This document shows, piece after piece, positions 1 to 14,399 of a stretch of DNA of 64,000 nucleotides. Source of the stretch: Liolophura sinensis. Its lineage: Eukaryota; Mollusca; Polyplacophora; Chitonida; Chitonidae. The notes under the pieces were generated by a model. The model worked only from the letters and a program-made list of their open reading frames with translations, searched no databases and was not told where the DNA came from. Made by a program: the position numbers and the translations under genes. The stretch covers positions 17,167,338 to 17,231,337 of the forward strand of contig NC_088302.1 of the NCBI RefSeq assembly GCF_032854445.1, written 5' to 3'. How positions within the stretch are numbered: position 1 is the stretch's first letter; each line of letters begins with the position of its first letter.

Positions 1-950
1 GGGATTGACTTTTGGGAATTGACTTGTTACAAAGAGGGGATTGACCAGTCAACTGATATTATTGACCTGTGAGTTTGTAGCAGCAATGGTAATAATCGAT
101 CTATGACTTGCTTCCCCCCAATAAAGTTTTGTAAATAGACAAATAGAAAAACATGAATCGATATAGGCGCAGATTAAATAAGGTTAAGATATCTGTTCCT
201 ATGTATATAATGTACTACAATAGACTGATTGAAAAAATCCCACCAAAATTGAACTGCCAGGATCCAAAATTCCTAGGTAAGGCATTTAAACGTGTGAAAG
301 TACAGGCTACTTTAGCATCCATCATGTATGTACGCATGGTCAGAAAATTAGAGTCATTCTGGTACGGACATGGCTGTTTTGCGGGACAAAGGGGTTGACC
401 TAACCAGATGTAGGTCAGAGTCATAAACTGCCAACAAATGCCCGGGGGTAATTGACTGAAGGAGCTGTCAGATAGAGACACTTAGAAATGACAGGTAACA
501 GGGCGCCCCTGTGCCCCACCTTGGTGACGCTCACAGGTGGGCAGTGGTCTATGTATTTGTGACAGCCACTCTCAGTTCGCTGACCAGCGCGGATAATCCT
601 TTTAAATTAGTCACGTCTGGCAAACAGATTTGTCCCAGCTGACCAGAGGTATGAGATGTACATGGCTGAAGGAAGTGTGCTAGTTTGAAGTGGTATAATT
701 TTCATTTTATATGATAATTTGGCGTGAAAACTCCAACTCTTCAAGTGTCAGTGGAACAGCTTGATAAAGCCATGGTGTTAACTATTTAGTTTACATTCTG
801 TGCCGTTGTCTACTTGTCATTCAGCTATGACATATTATAATGTTACCATGGTGTATCATTTTTGACACGTTTTAGTGCACTTGCATCCCATGCTGCCTGT
901 GCTGTAAAAGAGCATTATATTCCAAGATCGATCAGAATCTGCGGATGAGG
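1..950. other. Gene-free flank, no feature recognised
   Basis: I see no recognisable exon, SINE or tandem repeat here. Short open frames at 153-398 (+) and 215-481 (-) overlap each other, lack similarity to anything I know and look like chance. The part from about 480 to 660 is richer in G+C than its surroundings, which could reflect a conserved regulatory island, but nothing in the sequence proves that. Confidence 0.5.
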
Positions 951-2850
951 CTCTCAACACCTGTCTGAAGTATTAGGGTATGCCCTAAACACCTGTCTGA
1001 AGCACTAGGGTATGCCCTAAACACCTGCGTGATGTATTTAGGCATGCCCTCAATGCCTGTCTGATCTCAACACATCCGATGTATCAAGGCATGCCCACAA
1101 CCCCTGTTAGGTATGCCCTCAACACCTATCTGATGTATTACGACATGCCCTCAATGCCTGTCTGATATATTAGGGCATGCCCTAATATGTCTGATGTATA
1201 ATGGCATGCTCACAACCTCTGCCTGATGAATCTGGGTATGCCCTCAACACATGTCTGATGTATTAGGGCATGCCCTCAATGCCTATCTGATGTATCATGG
1301 CATGCCCACAGCCTCTGTCTGGTGTATCAAAGGTATGTCCTCAACACCTGTCTGATGTATCAAAGGTGTGTCCTTAACACCTGTCTGATGTATCAAGGGT
1401 GTGTCCTTAACACTTGTCTGATGTATCAGGGTAAGTTCTCAACATCTGTCTGATGTATCATGGGTATGTCATCAACACCTGTTCGATGTTTCAGGGCATG
1501 TCCACAACCCGTCTGATGTATCTTGTTATGCCCTAAATACCTGTCAGGTGTGTCAATGTATGTCCTCTCCACCTGTCTGATGTAACAGGGTATGTCCTCA
1601 ACAGCTGTCTGATGTTTCATGGTATGCTGTCAGCACCTGTCTGATGTATCAGTGTATGCCCTCAACTCCTGTCTGATGCATCAAGGGTATGCCGTCAGCA
1701 CCTGTCTGATGTAACAGTGTATGTCCTCAACACCTGTCTGATGTTTCCTAGTATGCCTTCAACACCTGTCTGATGTTTCATGGTATGGCCTCAACACCTG
1801 TCTGATGTTTCATGGTATGCCCTCAATACCTGTCTGATGTATCAAGGGTATGCCATCAACACCTGTCTGATGTATCAGTGTATGTCCTCAACACCTGTCT
1901 GATGTTTCCTAATATGTCCTCAACACCTGTCTGATGGTTCATGGTATGCCCTCAGTACCTGTCTGATGTATCAAGTGTATGTCCTCAACACCTGTCTGAT
2001 GTTTCCTAGTATGCCCTCAACACCTGTCTGATGTTTCATGGTATGCCGTCAACACTTGTCTGATGTATCAGTGTATGTCTTCAACACCTGTCTGATGTTT
2101 CATGGTATGCCGTCAAGACCTGTCTGATGTATCTGGGTATGCCGCCAACATCTGTCTGATATTTCCTAGTATGCCCTCAACTCCTGTCTAATGTATCAAG
2201 GGTATGTCCTCGACACCTGTTTGATGTATCAGTGTATGCCCTCAACACCAGTCTGATGGTTCATGGTATGCCCTCAATACCTGTCTGATGTGTCAAAGGT
2301 ATGTCTTCAACACCTGTCTGATGTATCAGTGCATGCCCTCAATACCTGTCTGATGCATCAGGGTATGTTCTCAACACCTGTCTGATGTTTCCTAGTATGC
2401 TCTCAATACCTGTCTGATGTATCAGGATATTCCCTAAACACCTGTCTGACGTATCAAGGTATGTCCTCAACACCTGTCTGATGTTTCCTAGTATACCGTC
2501 AAGACCTGTCTGATGTAGCAGGGTATGTCGTCAACACCTGTCTGATGGGTCAGTGTATGCCCTCAACACCTGTCTAATGTTTCATGGTATGCCCTCAACA
2601 CCTGTCTGATGTATATGGGTATTCCCACAACACCTGTCTGATGTATCAGGGAATGCCCGCACGAGCTGTCTGATGCATCAGAGTAGGCCCTCAACACCTG
2701 TCTGATGTATCACGGTATATCCTCACCACATGTCTGATGTATTTGGGTATGCGCTCACCACACGTCTGATGCACTATGGTAAGCTCTCAACGCATAATTG
2801 GGAAAATTGGACCTCAACCTCTATCTGATGTATCAGTTATGCCCCAACAT
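951..2850. repeat. 32-33 bp minisatellite array (about 58 copies)
   Basis: The region is a head-to-tail array whose unit contains CACCTGTCTGATGT followed by a variable TATCA/TTTCA segment and GGTATGCCCTCAA. The commonest spacing is 32 bp, with 33 bp variants carrying an extra G. Units diverge by substitutions, more so at both edges, where the array decays into unit-like fragments (up to about 2960 on the right). Because the unit is not a multiple of three and has many indels, no long frame survives. It contains CACCTG-type E-box cores in nearly every unit, which is an incidental property unless shown otherwise. Confidence 0.95.
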
Positions 2851-3507
2851 CTGTATGAAGGCATGACACTCTCACGTTTACATTTACACCTGGCTAATAA
2901 ATGAGGGTATGCCTTGCACACCTGTCTGGTTGTCAGAGTGTGTGTTCTGTATCACCTGTCTAGCGAATCAAGTTACATGCGAGCTTTCTACAGGCAGCTA
3001 AGGCTCTCCCTTTACCCCCAGACCAGCCGATGTATCCAGGTTGCCCACACTCTTGTGCCCCGCTGGCAACCATTTCTTGACACCCGACCTCTTTGCCTTG
3101 TGCCACGGTAGAAGTGACACCCGCCGCCAACCAGTTTACATTTGCTAATGATATCCTGGCCTGGTCAGAGTTAACTAAGTCAGCTCAGCTGGTAATGGTC
3201 CGTGGAGACCGTGCTTGTGGCAGGTGTCGTTAATCACGAGATTCCTGACGTCTGACCACTAAGACACAGTCCAGACCACGCAGGTGCAGCATGTGACATT
3301 TCTGAATAACGGAATAACTTGTTATCGTATCATGATTTTTCATGCCATATGACAACTTGCTATTGATGAGTGAATGAAAAATTAAATTCCTGTGATATTA
3401 AATGCTGTTTGAAAACAGGGGTTTCCATGAGGACGATTGTTTATAGTAACTTTATATTATTTATTAATGTTTTGCTACGTGGTGTGGCGTCATACTCAGA
3501 ACAGTTT
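2851..3507. other. Spacer between two satellite arrays
   Basis: Mostly single-copy sequence between the 32 bp and 38 bp arrays. It begins with degenerate 32 bp units. The segment 3110-3300 is G+C-richer than its surroundings. An open frame at 2914-3111 is an extension of the decayed repeat, not a credible gene. Confidence 0.5.
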
Positions 3508-3753
3508 CGGCCTCCGTAACCGAGTGGTTAGCGTACCAGCGCGGCGCAACAACTGAGGAGCCTTTCACCAACGCGGTCGTGGTGAGTTCTATTCCAGCTC
3601 AAACCGTGGGAAGGTTGCCAGTAACGTGCGGATCGTCATGGGCTTTCCTCTAGATTCTGATTTCCTTCTGTCATAATGCTGGCCACCATCGTATAATTGA
3701 AACATTCGTGAGTACGGCGTGAAACACCAATCAGATAAAAAAATAAATATACA
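3508..3753 (+). mobile_element. SINE family A, near full length
   Basis: This is a tRNA-derived SINE in plus orientation. The 5' head begins GCCTCCGTAACCGAGTGGTT, an A-box-like RNA polymerase III promoter element. A central body with CATAATGCTGGCCACC follows, then the tail TGAGTACGGCGTGAAACACC and an AT-rich TAAA end. It matches, with divergence, the other family A copies in the window. The level of mismatch suggests an old, inactive copy. Confidence 0.85.
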
Positions 3754-3779
3754 AAAGACGGCCAGGTTTACATTGTTTA

Positions 3780-6700
3780 CACATTGTCATTGGATGTACA
3801 TGTAGGACTAGAGTACTCACACTGTCATTGGATGTACATATGGGACTAGAGTACTCACATTGTCATTGGATGTACATGTAGGACTAGAGTACTCACATTG
3901 TCATTGGATGTACATGTAGGACTAGAGTACTCACATTGTCATTGGATGTACATGTAAGACTAGAGTACTCACATTGTCATTGGATGTACATGTAGGACTA
4001 GAGTACTCACACTGTCATTGGATGTACATGTAAGACTAGAGTACTCACATTGTCATTGGATGTACATGTAGGACTAGAGTACTCACACTGTCATTGGATG
4101 TACATGTAAGACTAGAGTACTCACACTGTCATTGGATGTACATGTAAGACTAGAGTACTCACATTGTCATTGGATGTACATGTAGGACTAGAGTACTCAC
4201 ATTGTCATTGGATGTACATGTAAGACTAGAGTACTCACATTGTCATTGGATGTACATATGGGACTAGAGTACTCACATTGTCATTGGATGTACATGTAAG
4301 ACTAGAGTACTCACATTGTCATTGGATGTACATGTAGGACTAGAGTACTCACACTGTCATTGGATGTACATGTAGGACTAGAGTACACACACTGCCATTG
4401 GATGTACATGTAGGACTAGAGTACTCACATTGTCATTGGATGTACATGTAAGACAAGAGTACACACACTGCCATTGGATGATCATGTAGGACTAGAGAAC
4501 TCACACTGTCATTGGATGCATACGTAGGACTAGAGTACACATATTGTCATTGGATGTACATGTAGGACTAGAGTACTCACACTGTCATTGGATGTACATG
4601 TAGGACTAGAGTACTCACACTGTCATTGGATGTACATGTAGCACTAGAGTACTCACACTGTCATTGGATGTACATATGGGACTAGAGTACTCACATTGTC
4701 ACTGCATGCATACGTAAGACTAGAGTACTCACACTGTCATTGAATGTACATGTAAGACTAGAGTACTCACATTGTCATTGGATGTACATGTAGGACTAGA
4801 GTACTCACACTGTCATTGGATGTACATATGGGACTAGAGTACTCACATTGTCACTGCATGCATACGTAAGACTAGAGTACTCACACTGTCATTGAATGTA
4901 CATGTAAGACTAGAGTACTCACATTGTCATTGGATGTACATGTAGGACTAGAGTACTCACACTGTCATTGGATGTACATGTAGGACTAGAGTACACACAC
5001 TGTCATTGGATGTACATATGGGACTAGAGTACTCACATTGTCACTGCATGCATACGTAAGACTAGAGTACTCACACTGTCATTGAATGTACATGTAAGAC
5101 TAGAGTACTCACATTGTCATTGGATGTACATGTAGGACTAGAGTACTCACACTGTCATTGGATGTACATGTAAGACTAGAGTACTCACATTGTCATTGGA
5201 TGTACATGTAGGACTAGAGTACACACACTGTCATTGGATGTACATATGGGACTAGAGTACTCACATTGTCACTGCATGCATACGTAAGACTAGAGTACTC
5301 ACACTGTCATTGAATGTACATGTAAGACTAGAGAACTCACACTGTCATTGGATGTACATGTGGGACTAGAGTACTCACATTGTCATTGCATGCATACAGA
5401 AGACTAGAGTACTCACATTGTCATTGGATGTACATGTAGGACTAGAGTACTCACATTGTCATTGGATGTACATGTAGGACTAGAGTACTCACATTGTCAT
5501 TGGATGTACATGTAGGACTAGAGTACTCACATTGTCATTGGATGTACATGTATGACTAGAGTACTCACATTGTCATTGGATGTACATGTAGGACTAGAGT
5601 ACTCACATTGTCATTGGATGTACATATGGGACTAGAGTACACACATTGTCATTGGATGTACATGTAGGACTAGAGTACTCACACTGTCATTGAATGTACA
5701 TGTAGGACTAGAGTACTCACATTGTCATTGAATGTACATGTAGGACTAGAGTACTCACACTGTCATTGGATGTACATGTAGGACTAGAGTACACACACTG
5801 TCATTGGATGTACATGTAGGACTAGAGTACTCACATTGTCATTGGATGTACATGTAGGACTAGAGTACTCACATTGTCATTGGATGTACATATGGGACTA
5901 GAGTACACACATTGTCATTGGATGTACATGTAGGACTAGAGTACTCACACTGTCATTATATGTACATATTGGACTAGAGTACTCACATTGTCATTGGATG
6001 TACATGTAAGACTAGAGTATTCACACTGTCATTGGATGTACATGTAGGACTAGAGAACTCACATTGTCATTGGATGTACATGTAGGCATAGAGTACTCAC
6101 ATTGTCATTGGATGTACATGTAGGACTAGAGTACTCACATTGTCATTGGATGTACATGTAGGACTAGAGTACTCACATTGTCATTGGATGTACATGTAGG
6201 ACTAGAGTACTCACACTGTCATTGGATGTACATGTAAGACTAGAGTACTCACATTGTCATTGGATGTACATGTAGGACTAGAGTACTCACACTGTCATTG
6301 GATGTACATGTAGGCATAGAGTACTCACATTGTCATTGGATGTACATGTAGGACTAGAGTTCTCACATTGTCATTGGATGTACATGTAAGACTAGAGTAC
6401 TCACACTGTCATTGGATGTACATGTAAGACTAGAGTACTCACACTGTCATTGGATGTACATGTAAGACTAGAGTATTCACACTGTCATTGGATGTACATG
6501 TAGGACTAGAGAACTCACATTGTCATTGGATGTACATGTAGGACTAGAGAACTCACACTGTCATTGGATGTACATGTAGGACTAGAGTACTCACACTGTC
6601 ACTGAGTGCACATGTAGGCATAGAGTACTCACACTGTCATTGGATGTACATATGGGACTAGAGAACTCACATTGTCATTGGATGTACATGTAGGACTAGA

Positions 6701-9700
6701 GTACTCACACTGTCATTGGATGTACATGTAAGACTAGAGTACTCACACTGTCATTGGATGTACATGTAAGACTAGAGTACTCACACTGTCATTGGATGTA
6801 CATGTAAGACTAGAGTACTCACATTGTCATTGGATGTACATGTAAGACTAGAGTACTCACACTGTCATTGGATGTACATGTAAGACTAGAGTACTCACAT
6901 TGTCATTGGATGTACATGTAAGACTAGAGTACTCACATTGTCATTGGATGTACATGTAAGACTAGAGTACTCACACTGTCATTGGATGTACATGTAAGAC
7001 TAGAGTACTCACACTGTCATTGGATGTACATGTAGCACTAGAGTACTCACACTGTCATTGGATGTACATATGGGACAAGAGTACTCACATTGTCACTGCA
7101 TGCATACGTAAGACTAGAGTACTCACACTGTCATTAAATGTACATGTAAGACTAGAGTACTCACATTGTCATTGGATGTACATGTAGGACTAGAGTACTC
7201 ACACTGTCATTGGATGTACATATGGGACTAGAGTACTCACATTGTCACTGCATGCATACGTAAGACTAGAGTACTCACACTGTCATTGAATGTACATGTA
7301 AGACTAGAGTACTCACATTGTCATTGGATGTACATGTAGGACTAGAGTACTCACACTGTCATTGGATGTACATGTAGGACTAGAGTACACACACTGTCAT
7401 TGGATGTACATATGGGACTAGAGTACTCACATTGTCACTGCATGCATACGTAAGACTAGAGTACTCACACTGTCATTGAATGTACATGTAAGACTAGAGT
7501 ACTCACATTGTCATTGGATGTACATGTAGGACTAGAGTACTCACACTGTCATTGGATGTACATATGGGACTAGAGTACTCACATTGTCACTGCATGCATA
7601 CGTAAGACTAGAGTACTCACACTGTCATTGAATGTACATGTAAGACTAGAGAACTCACACTGTCATTGGATGTACATGTGGGACTAGAGTACTCACATTG
7701 TCATTGCATGCATACAGAAGACTAGAGTACTCACATTGTCATTGGATGTACATGTAGGACTAGAGTACTCACATTGTCATTGGATGTACATGTAGGACTA
7801 GAGTACTCACATTGTCATTGGATGTACATGTAGGACTAGAGTACTCACATTGTCATTGGATGTACATGTATGACTAGAGTACTCACATTGTCATTGGATG
7901 TACATGTAGGACTAGAGTACTCACATTGTCATTGGATGTACATATGGGACTAGAGTACACACATTGTCATTGGATGTACATGTAGGACTAGAGTACTCAC
8001 ACTGTCATTGGATGTACATGTAGGACTAGAGTACTCACATTGTCATTGGATGTACATGTAGGACTAGAGTACTCACACTGTCATTGGATGTACATGTAGG
8101 ACTAGAGTACTCACATTGTCATTGAATGTACATGTAGGACTAGAGTTCTCACATTGTCATTGGATGTACATGTAAGACTAGAGTACTCACACTGTCATTG
8201 GATGTACATGTAGGACTAGAGTACTCACATTGTCATTGGATGTACATGTAGGACTAGAGTACTCACACTGTCATTGGATGTACATGTAGGACTAGAGTAC
8301 TCACATTGTCATTGAATGTACATGTAGGACTAGAGTACTCACACTGTCATTGGATGTACATGTAGGACTAGAGTACACACACTGTCATTGGATGTACATG
8401 TAGCACTAGAGTACTCACATTGTCATTGGATGTACATGTAGGACTAGAGTACTCACATTGTCATTGGATGTACATATGGGACTAGAGTACACACATTGTC
8501 ATTGGATGTACATGTAGGACTAGAGTACTCACACTGTCATTATATGTACATATTGGACTAGAGTACTCACATTGTCATTGGATGTACATGTAAGACTAGA
8601 GTATTCACACTGTCATTGGATGTACATGTAAGACTAGAGAACTCACATTGTCATTGGATGTACATGTAGGCATAGAGTACTCACATTGTCATTGGATGTA
8701 CATGTAGGACTAGAGTACTCACATTGTCATTGGATGTACATGTAGGACTAGAGTACTCACATTGTCATTGGATGTACATGTAGGACTAGAGTACTCACAC
8801 TGTCATTGGATGTACATGTAAGACTAGAGTTCTCACATTGTCATTGGATGTACATGTAAGACTAGAGTACTCACACTGTCATTGGATGTACATGTAAGAC
8901 TAGAGTACTCACACTGTCATTGGATGTACATGTAAGACTAGAGTATTCACACTGTCATTGGATGTACATGTAGGACTAGAGAACTCACATTGTCATTGGA
9001 TGTACATGTAGGACTAGAGAACTCACACTGTCATTGGATGTACATGTAGGACTAGAGTACTCACACTGTCACTGAGTGCACATGTAGGCATAGAGTACTC
9101 ACACTGTCATTGGATGTACATATGGGACTAGAGAACTCACATTGTCATTGGATGTACATGTAGGACTAGAGTACTCACACTGTCATTGAATGTACATGTA
9201 GGACTAGAGTACTCACACTGTCATTGGATGTACATGTAAGACTAGAGTTCTCACATTGTCATTGGATGTACATGTGAGACTAGAGTACTCACACTGTCAT
9301 TGGATGTACATGTAAGACTAGAGTACTCACACTGTCATTGGATGTACATGTAAGACTAGAGTACTCACACTGTCATTGGATGTACATGTAAGACTAGAGT
9401 ACTCACATTGTCATTGGATGTACATGTAAGACTAGAGTACTCACACTGTCATTGGATGTACATGTAAGACTAGAGTACTCACATTGTCATTGGATGTACA
9501 TGTAAGACTAGAGTACTCACATTGTCATTGGATGTACATGTAAGACTAGAGTACTCACACTGTCATTGGATGTACATGTAAGACTAGAGTACTCACACTG
9601 TCATTGGATGTACATGTAAGACAAGAGTACTCACACTGTCATTGGATGTACATGTAGGACTAGAGAACTCACATTGTCATTGGATGTACATGTAGGACTA

Positions 9701-12165
9701 GAGTACTCACACTGTCATTGGATGTACATGTAGGACTAGAGTACTCACACTGTCATTGGATGTACATGTAGGACTAGAGTGCTCACACTGTCATTGGATG
9801 TACATGTAGGACTAGAGTACTCACACTGTCATTGGATGTACATGTAAGACTAGAGTACTCACACTGTCATTGGATGTACATGTAGGACTAGAGTACTCAC
9901 ATTGTCATTGAATGTACATGTAGGACTAGAGTACTCACATTGTCATTGGATGTACATGTAAGACTAGAGTACTCACACTGTCATTGAATGTACATGTAAG
10001 ACTAGAGTACTCACACTGTCATTGGATGTACATGTAGGACTAGAGTACTCACACTGTCATTGGATGTACATGTAAGACTAGAGTTCTCACATTGTCATTG
10101 GATGTACATGTAAGACTAGAGTACTCACACTGTCATTGGATGTACATGTAGGACTAGAGTACTCACACTGTCATTGGATGTACATGTAAGACTAGAGTAT
10201 TCACATTGTCATTGGATGTACATGTAGGACTAGAGTACTCACATTGTCATTGGATGTACATGTAGGACTAGAGAACTCACATTGTCATTGGATGTACATG
10301 TAGGACTAGAGTACTCACACTGTCATTGAATGTACATGTAGGACTAGAGTACTCACACTGTCATTGGATGTACATGTGGGACTAGAGTACTCACATTGTC
10401 ATTGGATGTACATGTAAGACAAGAGTACTCACACTGTCATTGGATGTACATGTAGGACTAGAGTACTCACACTGTCATTGTATGTACATGTAGGACTAGA
10501 GAACTCACATTGTCATTGAATGTACATGTAGCACTAGAGTACTCACACTGTCATTGAATGTACATGTAGGACTAGAGTACTCACATTGTCATTGGATGTA
10601 CATGTAGGACTAGAGTACTCACACTGTCATTGGATGTACATATGGGACTAGAGTACTCACATTGTCACTGCATGCATACGTAAGACTAGAGTACTCACAC
10701 TGTCATTGGATGTACATGTAAGACTAGAGTTCTCACATTGTCATTGGATGTACATGTGAGACTAGAGTACTCACACTGTCATTGGATGTACATGTAAGAC
10801 TAGAGTACTCACACTGTCATTGGATGTACATGTAAGACTAGAGTACTCACACTGTCATTGGATGTACATGTAAGACTAGAGTACTCACATTGTCATTGGA
10901 TGTACATGTAAGACTAGAGTACTCACACTGTCATTGGATGTACATGTAAGACTAGAGTACTCACATTGTCATTGGATGTACATGTAAGACAAGAGTACTC
11001 ACACTGTCATTGGATGTACATGTAGGACTAGAGTACTCACACTGTCATTGTATGTACATGTAGGACTAGAGAACTCACATTGTCATTGAATGTACATGTA
11101 GGACTAGAGTACTCACACTGTCATTGGATGTACATGTAGGACTAGAGAACTCACATTGTCATTGGATGTACATGTAGGACTAGAGTACTCACACTGTCAT
11201 TGGATGTACATGTAGGACTAGTGTACTCACACTGTCATTGGATGTACATGTAGGACTAGAGTACTCACATTGTCATTGGATGTACATGTAAGACTAGAGT
11301 TCTCACATTGTCATTGGATGTACATGTGAGGCTAGAGTACTCACACTGTCATTGGATGTACATGTAAGACTAGAGTACTCACACTGTCATTGGATGTACA
11401 TGTAAGACTAGAGTACTCACACTGTCATTGGATGTACATGTAGGACTAGAGTACTCACATTGTCATTGGATGTACATGTAAGACTAGAGTACTCACACTG
11501 TCATTGGATGTACATGTAAGACTAGAGTACTCACATTGTCATTGGATGTACATGTAAGACTAGAGTACTCACATTGTTATTGGATGTACATGTAGGACTA
11601 GAGTACTCACATTGTCATTGGATGTACATGTAAGACTAGAGTACTCACACTGTCATTGGATGTACATGTAAGACAAGAGTACTCACACTGTCATTGGATG
11701 TACATGTAGGACTAGAGAACTCACATTGTCATTGGATGTACATGTAGGACTAGAGTACTCACACTGTCATTGGATGTACATGTAGGACTAGAGTACTCAC
11801 ACTGTCATTGGATGTACATGTAGGACTAGAGTACTCACATTGTCATTGGATGTACATGTAAGACTAGAGTACTCACACTGTCATTGGATGTACATATGGG
11901 ACTAGAGTACTCACATTGTCACTGCATGCATACGTAAAACTAGAGTGCTCACACTGTCATTGAATGTACATGTAGGACTAGAGTACTCACATTGTCATTG
12001 GATGTACATGTGGGGCTAGAGTACTCACACTGTCATTGGATGTACATGTAGGACTAGAGTACACACATTGTCATTGGATGTACATGTAGGACTAGAGAAC
12101 ATGTAGGACTAGAGTACTCACACTGTCATTGGATGTACATGTAGGACTAGAGTACACACACTGCC
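3780..12165. repeat. 38 bp satellite array, about 220 units, with higher-order structure
   Basis: A continuous 8.4 kb head-to-tail array. The unit is 38 bp and consists of CACATTGTCATTGGATGTAC followed by ATGTAGGACTAGAGTACT. Each unit holds two perfect 8 bp palindromes, ATGTACAT and GAGTACTC, both centred on GTAC. Common variants are CACACTG for CACATTG, GTAAGAC for GTAGGAC, ATATGGGAC for ATGTAGGAC, and a diverged unit with CACTGCATGCATACGTAAGAC. Diagnostic variants recur at distances that are exact multiples of 38 (2318, 2470, 2584, 1482 and 570 bp), so blocks of tens of units have been duplicated. No unit-sized frame is maintained (38 is not a multiple of 3). The array ends at about 12165 with a partly rearranged unit near 12100. 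Confidence 0.97.
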
Positions 12166-12365
12166 AATAAGATTGGGTTGGATATGGCTGTCACGATCCC
12201 GAATCCATTCATACATATGACTTCATATCTTGGTAATACCTGGCTTAACGTTCAGCATGGGAAATATGGGCCAAGTATTGGTACGCCAGATGTCAGTATA
12301 ATGTGACTGGATTGGGTGTCGTGTCTAGTGTCCTCGGCATGGAGATCAAGTGAATAAATAAATAA
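12166..12365 (+). mobile_element. SINE family B-like relic
   Basis: Part of the body of family B is recognisable from about 12240: GGCTTAACGTTCAGCATGGG, then CAGATGTCAGTATAATGTGA. These correspond to the central part of the complete family B copy at 39105-39466 read on the minus strand. The element ends in a short TAAA run near 12350-12370. The tRNA head and the conserved tail are not recognisable, so this is a truncated, diverged relic. Confidence 0.5.
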
Positions 12366-14399
12366 ATAAGTAAAAGTCAGAAATGAATTGTCTTGATTTT
12401 CAGACAGAACTTGATGCCTTTGGGCAAACAGTAGAACATAATTTTTAAAGGTAAAAGTGAGCAATAACATGAAGAATTTGATTTTGCTGAACAGGGGGTT
12501 ATTTTGGTGGCTGAATTATCGTGCCTAGGAGAAGAAGGGAGCGGCCGCGTTGAGGGGTTGGGGTAGTGCGTTGAGAACCGAAATCCAAGGAACCCTAACC
12601 AGCCATGCCTATGACTAACTCCCGAAGTTGATTGACAGCCGCTGTTGACAAGCCTCGGTGACCTTCGACCTTTTCCCTATCCCTATGTAACTAAAACAGC
12701 TCACCTGTGGTTGACAGAGGAAATCATCCAGCCAGTGTAGATAGTTGTTAGCCGACCCCAGGGCTTGGCTCCCCTTTCACAGTGCCCAGGTGTACACTAC
12801 AGATGTGTTACACGATTTTGTGTCTGCGTGAACAAACCCATCACTTCCACATATTGTTACTTTGTAACTGCAATGTGTTACCTGTTGCCCATTATAGATC
12901 TACATGTATAACATAGTATGTGAAAGATCTGCCCATGCTATACACGTATCTGTGCATAGTATGTGTGCAGTCTTATTATCGTGTACATTATAAACGCAGT
13001 GTATGTACACGGTCTATTTTACACGCGGAATATATGCGCACATGCAGTCTATTACATTCTGGGGTTAAGCAATAATCTAATAAATAATCAAATATTATAT
13101 TACATACTATGCATATATCAATCCGCGCTAAAGACGGAAAGTGTATGTCTATGCACAATTGCATAAAGTGTAAACGATGCACGTATTCTACAATGACGAT
13201 GTCGGCCTATAAGTTAAGTCCGTTACATACTGTAAAAGTATTTCATCCACCCATACACACTATACATCTGCCAGCACGACTAGGCCAAGATCATAAGCAT
13301 ATTGACAATTTACCTATATTTCTGAGCAGATTTATGCCTGAAAATTAGTACGATTAATAAAAATTAAGATTCCCCCCCCTTTAGTTTTTACTTGTCTCCC
13401 TATCCCTATCTCTCCTAACTAAATCAAGTGACACGTGTATGTCTGAAGTTGTAGAACGGGCCTATTTTGGAAGGTATTTTTCTGGTATGAAGGTAGAACG
13501 GATGTGACCTAGATCTATTATCTAATGAACTCATGACGAATCTCTTTCAGTCTGTGGGCATTATATACACACACAGAGAAACGTCTGGGTTAAACACTGG
13601 CGCGACTTATGGGCCACATAGTTCCGCTTAACTAAGCTGGTACCAGTGTAAGGGAAAAATACAATAAAAAATAAGAAGAGAAAAAAAATTTGTGTGAATG
13701 AAATTTGATGAATGAGGGCGTCACATGGGAAAAGTTGTACTCCCATAGCAGGCCACACCTCCCACACAATGTTAACATCACCCTCTACACATAACAACAC
13801 TCAGGATTTGGGTCTCTTCTTTCATATGCAAGTTTGACAGTAAATTATCAGGATTCTTTTCATGCTTAAACCACGTTTTGGGTCAATCCACTTTAATAGA
13901 TTATGCAAAAAAGTCTCTTGTCGTGATAGCCTCTTTCTTTATAGATTGAGTCAGTATATAGGAGTGTTTTGCTGACCTTGTTGTGAGGACATCTGTCCCG
14001 TCAATTTCATGGTTACAGTATTTGGCCTAAAACTGCACACACAAATACATTTGTCCTAAAACTGGACACATAAAAATACATATTTAGAGGCAAATGAAAT
14101 ATTTGGAAATATTACTTTTGGTGTTGAACCTTATATTTTTCCAGTATGCTAATATCATAGCTTCCAAACAAACATCAAAACACCTTACTAATATGAATAG
14201 ATCTCCCAGAAACAGACAAAAAGTGTAACTTAGTAATTGTCGAAATTTCAGGTCAAATATAATGTGTTGTGTTTTGTGTGATTCTTTAACCTATATGCTC
14301 TTCAGTGACTTTTGTATCCGGAATTCTATGTTGTGTATCAATTTATTTTTCAATAAACTAGCTTGAGAGCATATCGGATCTGTTATTAAACAAAACAAC
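12366..14399. other. Gene-free interval
   Basis: No exon with conserved coding character was found. The segment 12530-12830 is relatively G+C-rich. Around 12900-13080 a loosely repeated motif (GTGTAC/GCAGTCTATT variants) appears two or three times but is too diverged to define a period. Open frames at 12963-13166, 12988-13182, 13109-13348 and 13561-13800 overlap on opposite strands and look like chance. Confidence 0.45.

Noticed and set aside
951-12165. Regular repeat spacing considered as a CRISPR array.
   Set aside because: The repeats are contiguous with no unique spacers, no cas genes are present, and the host is an animal.
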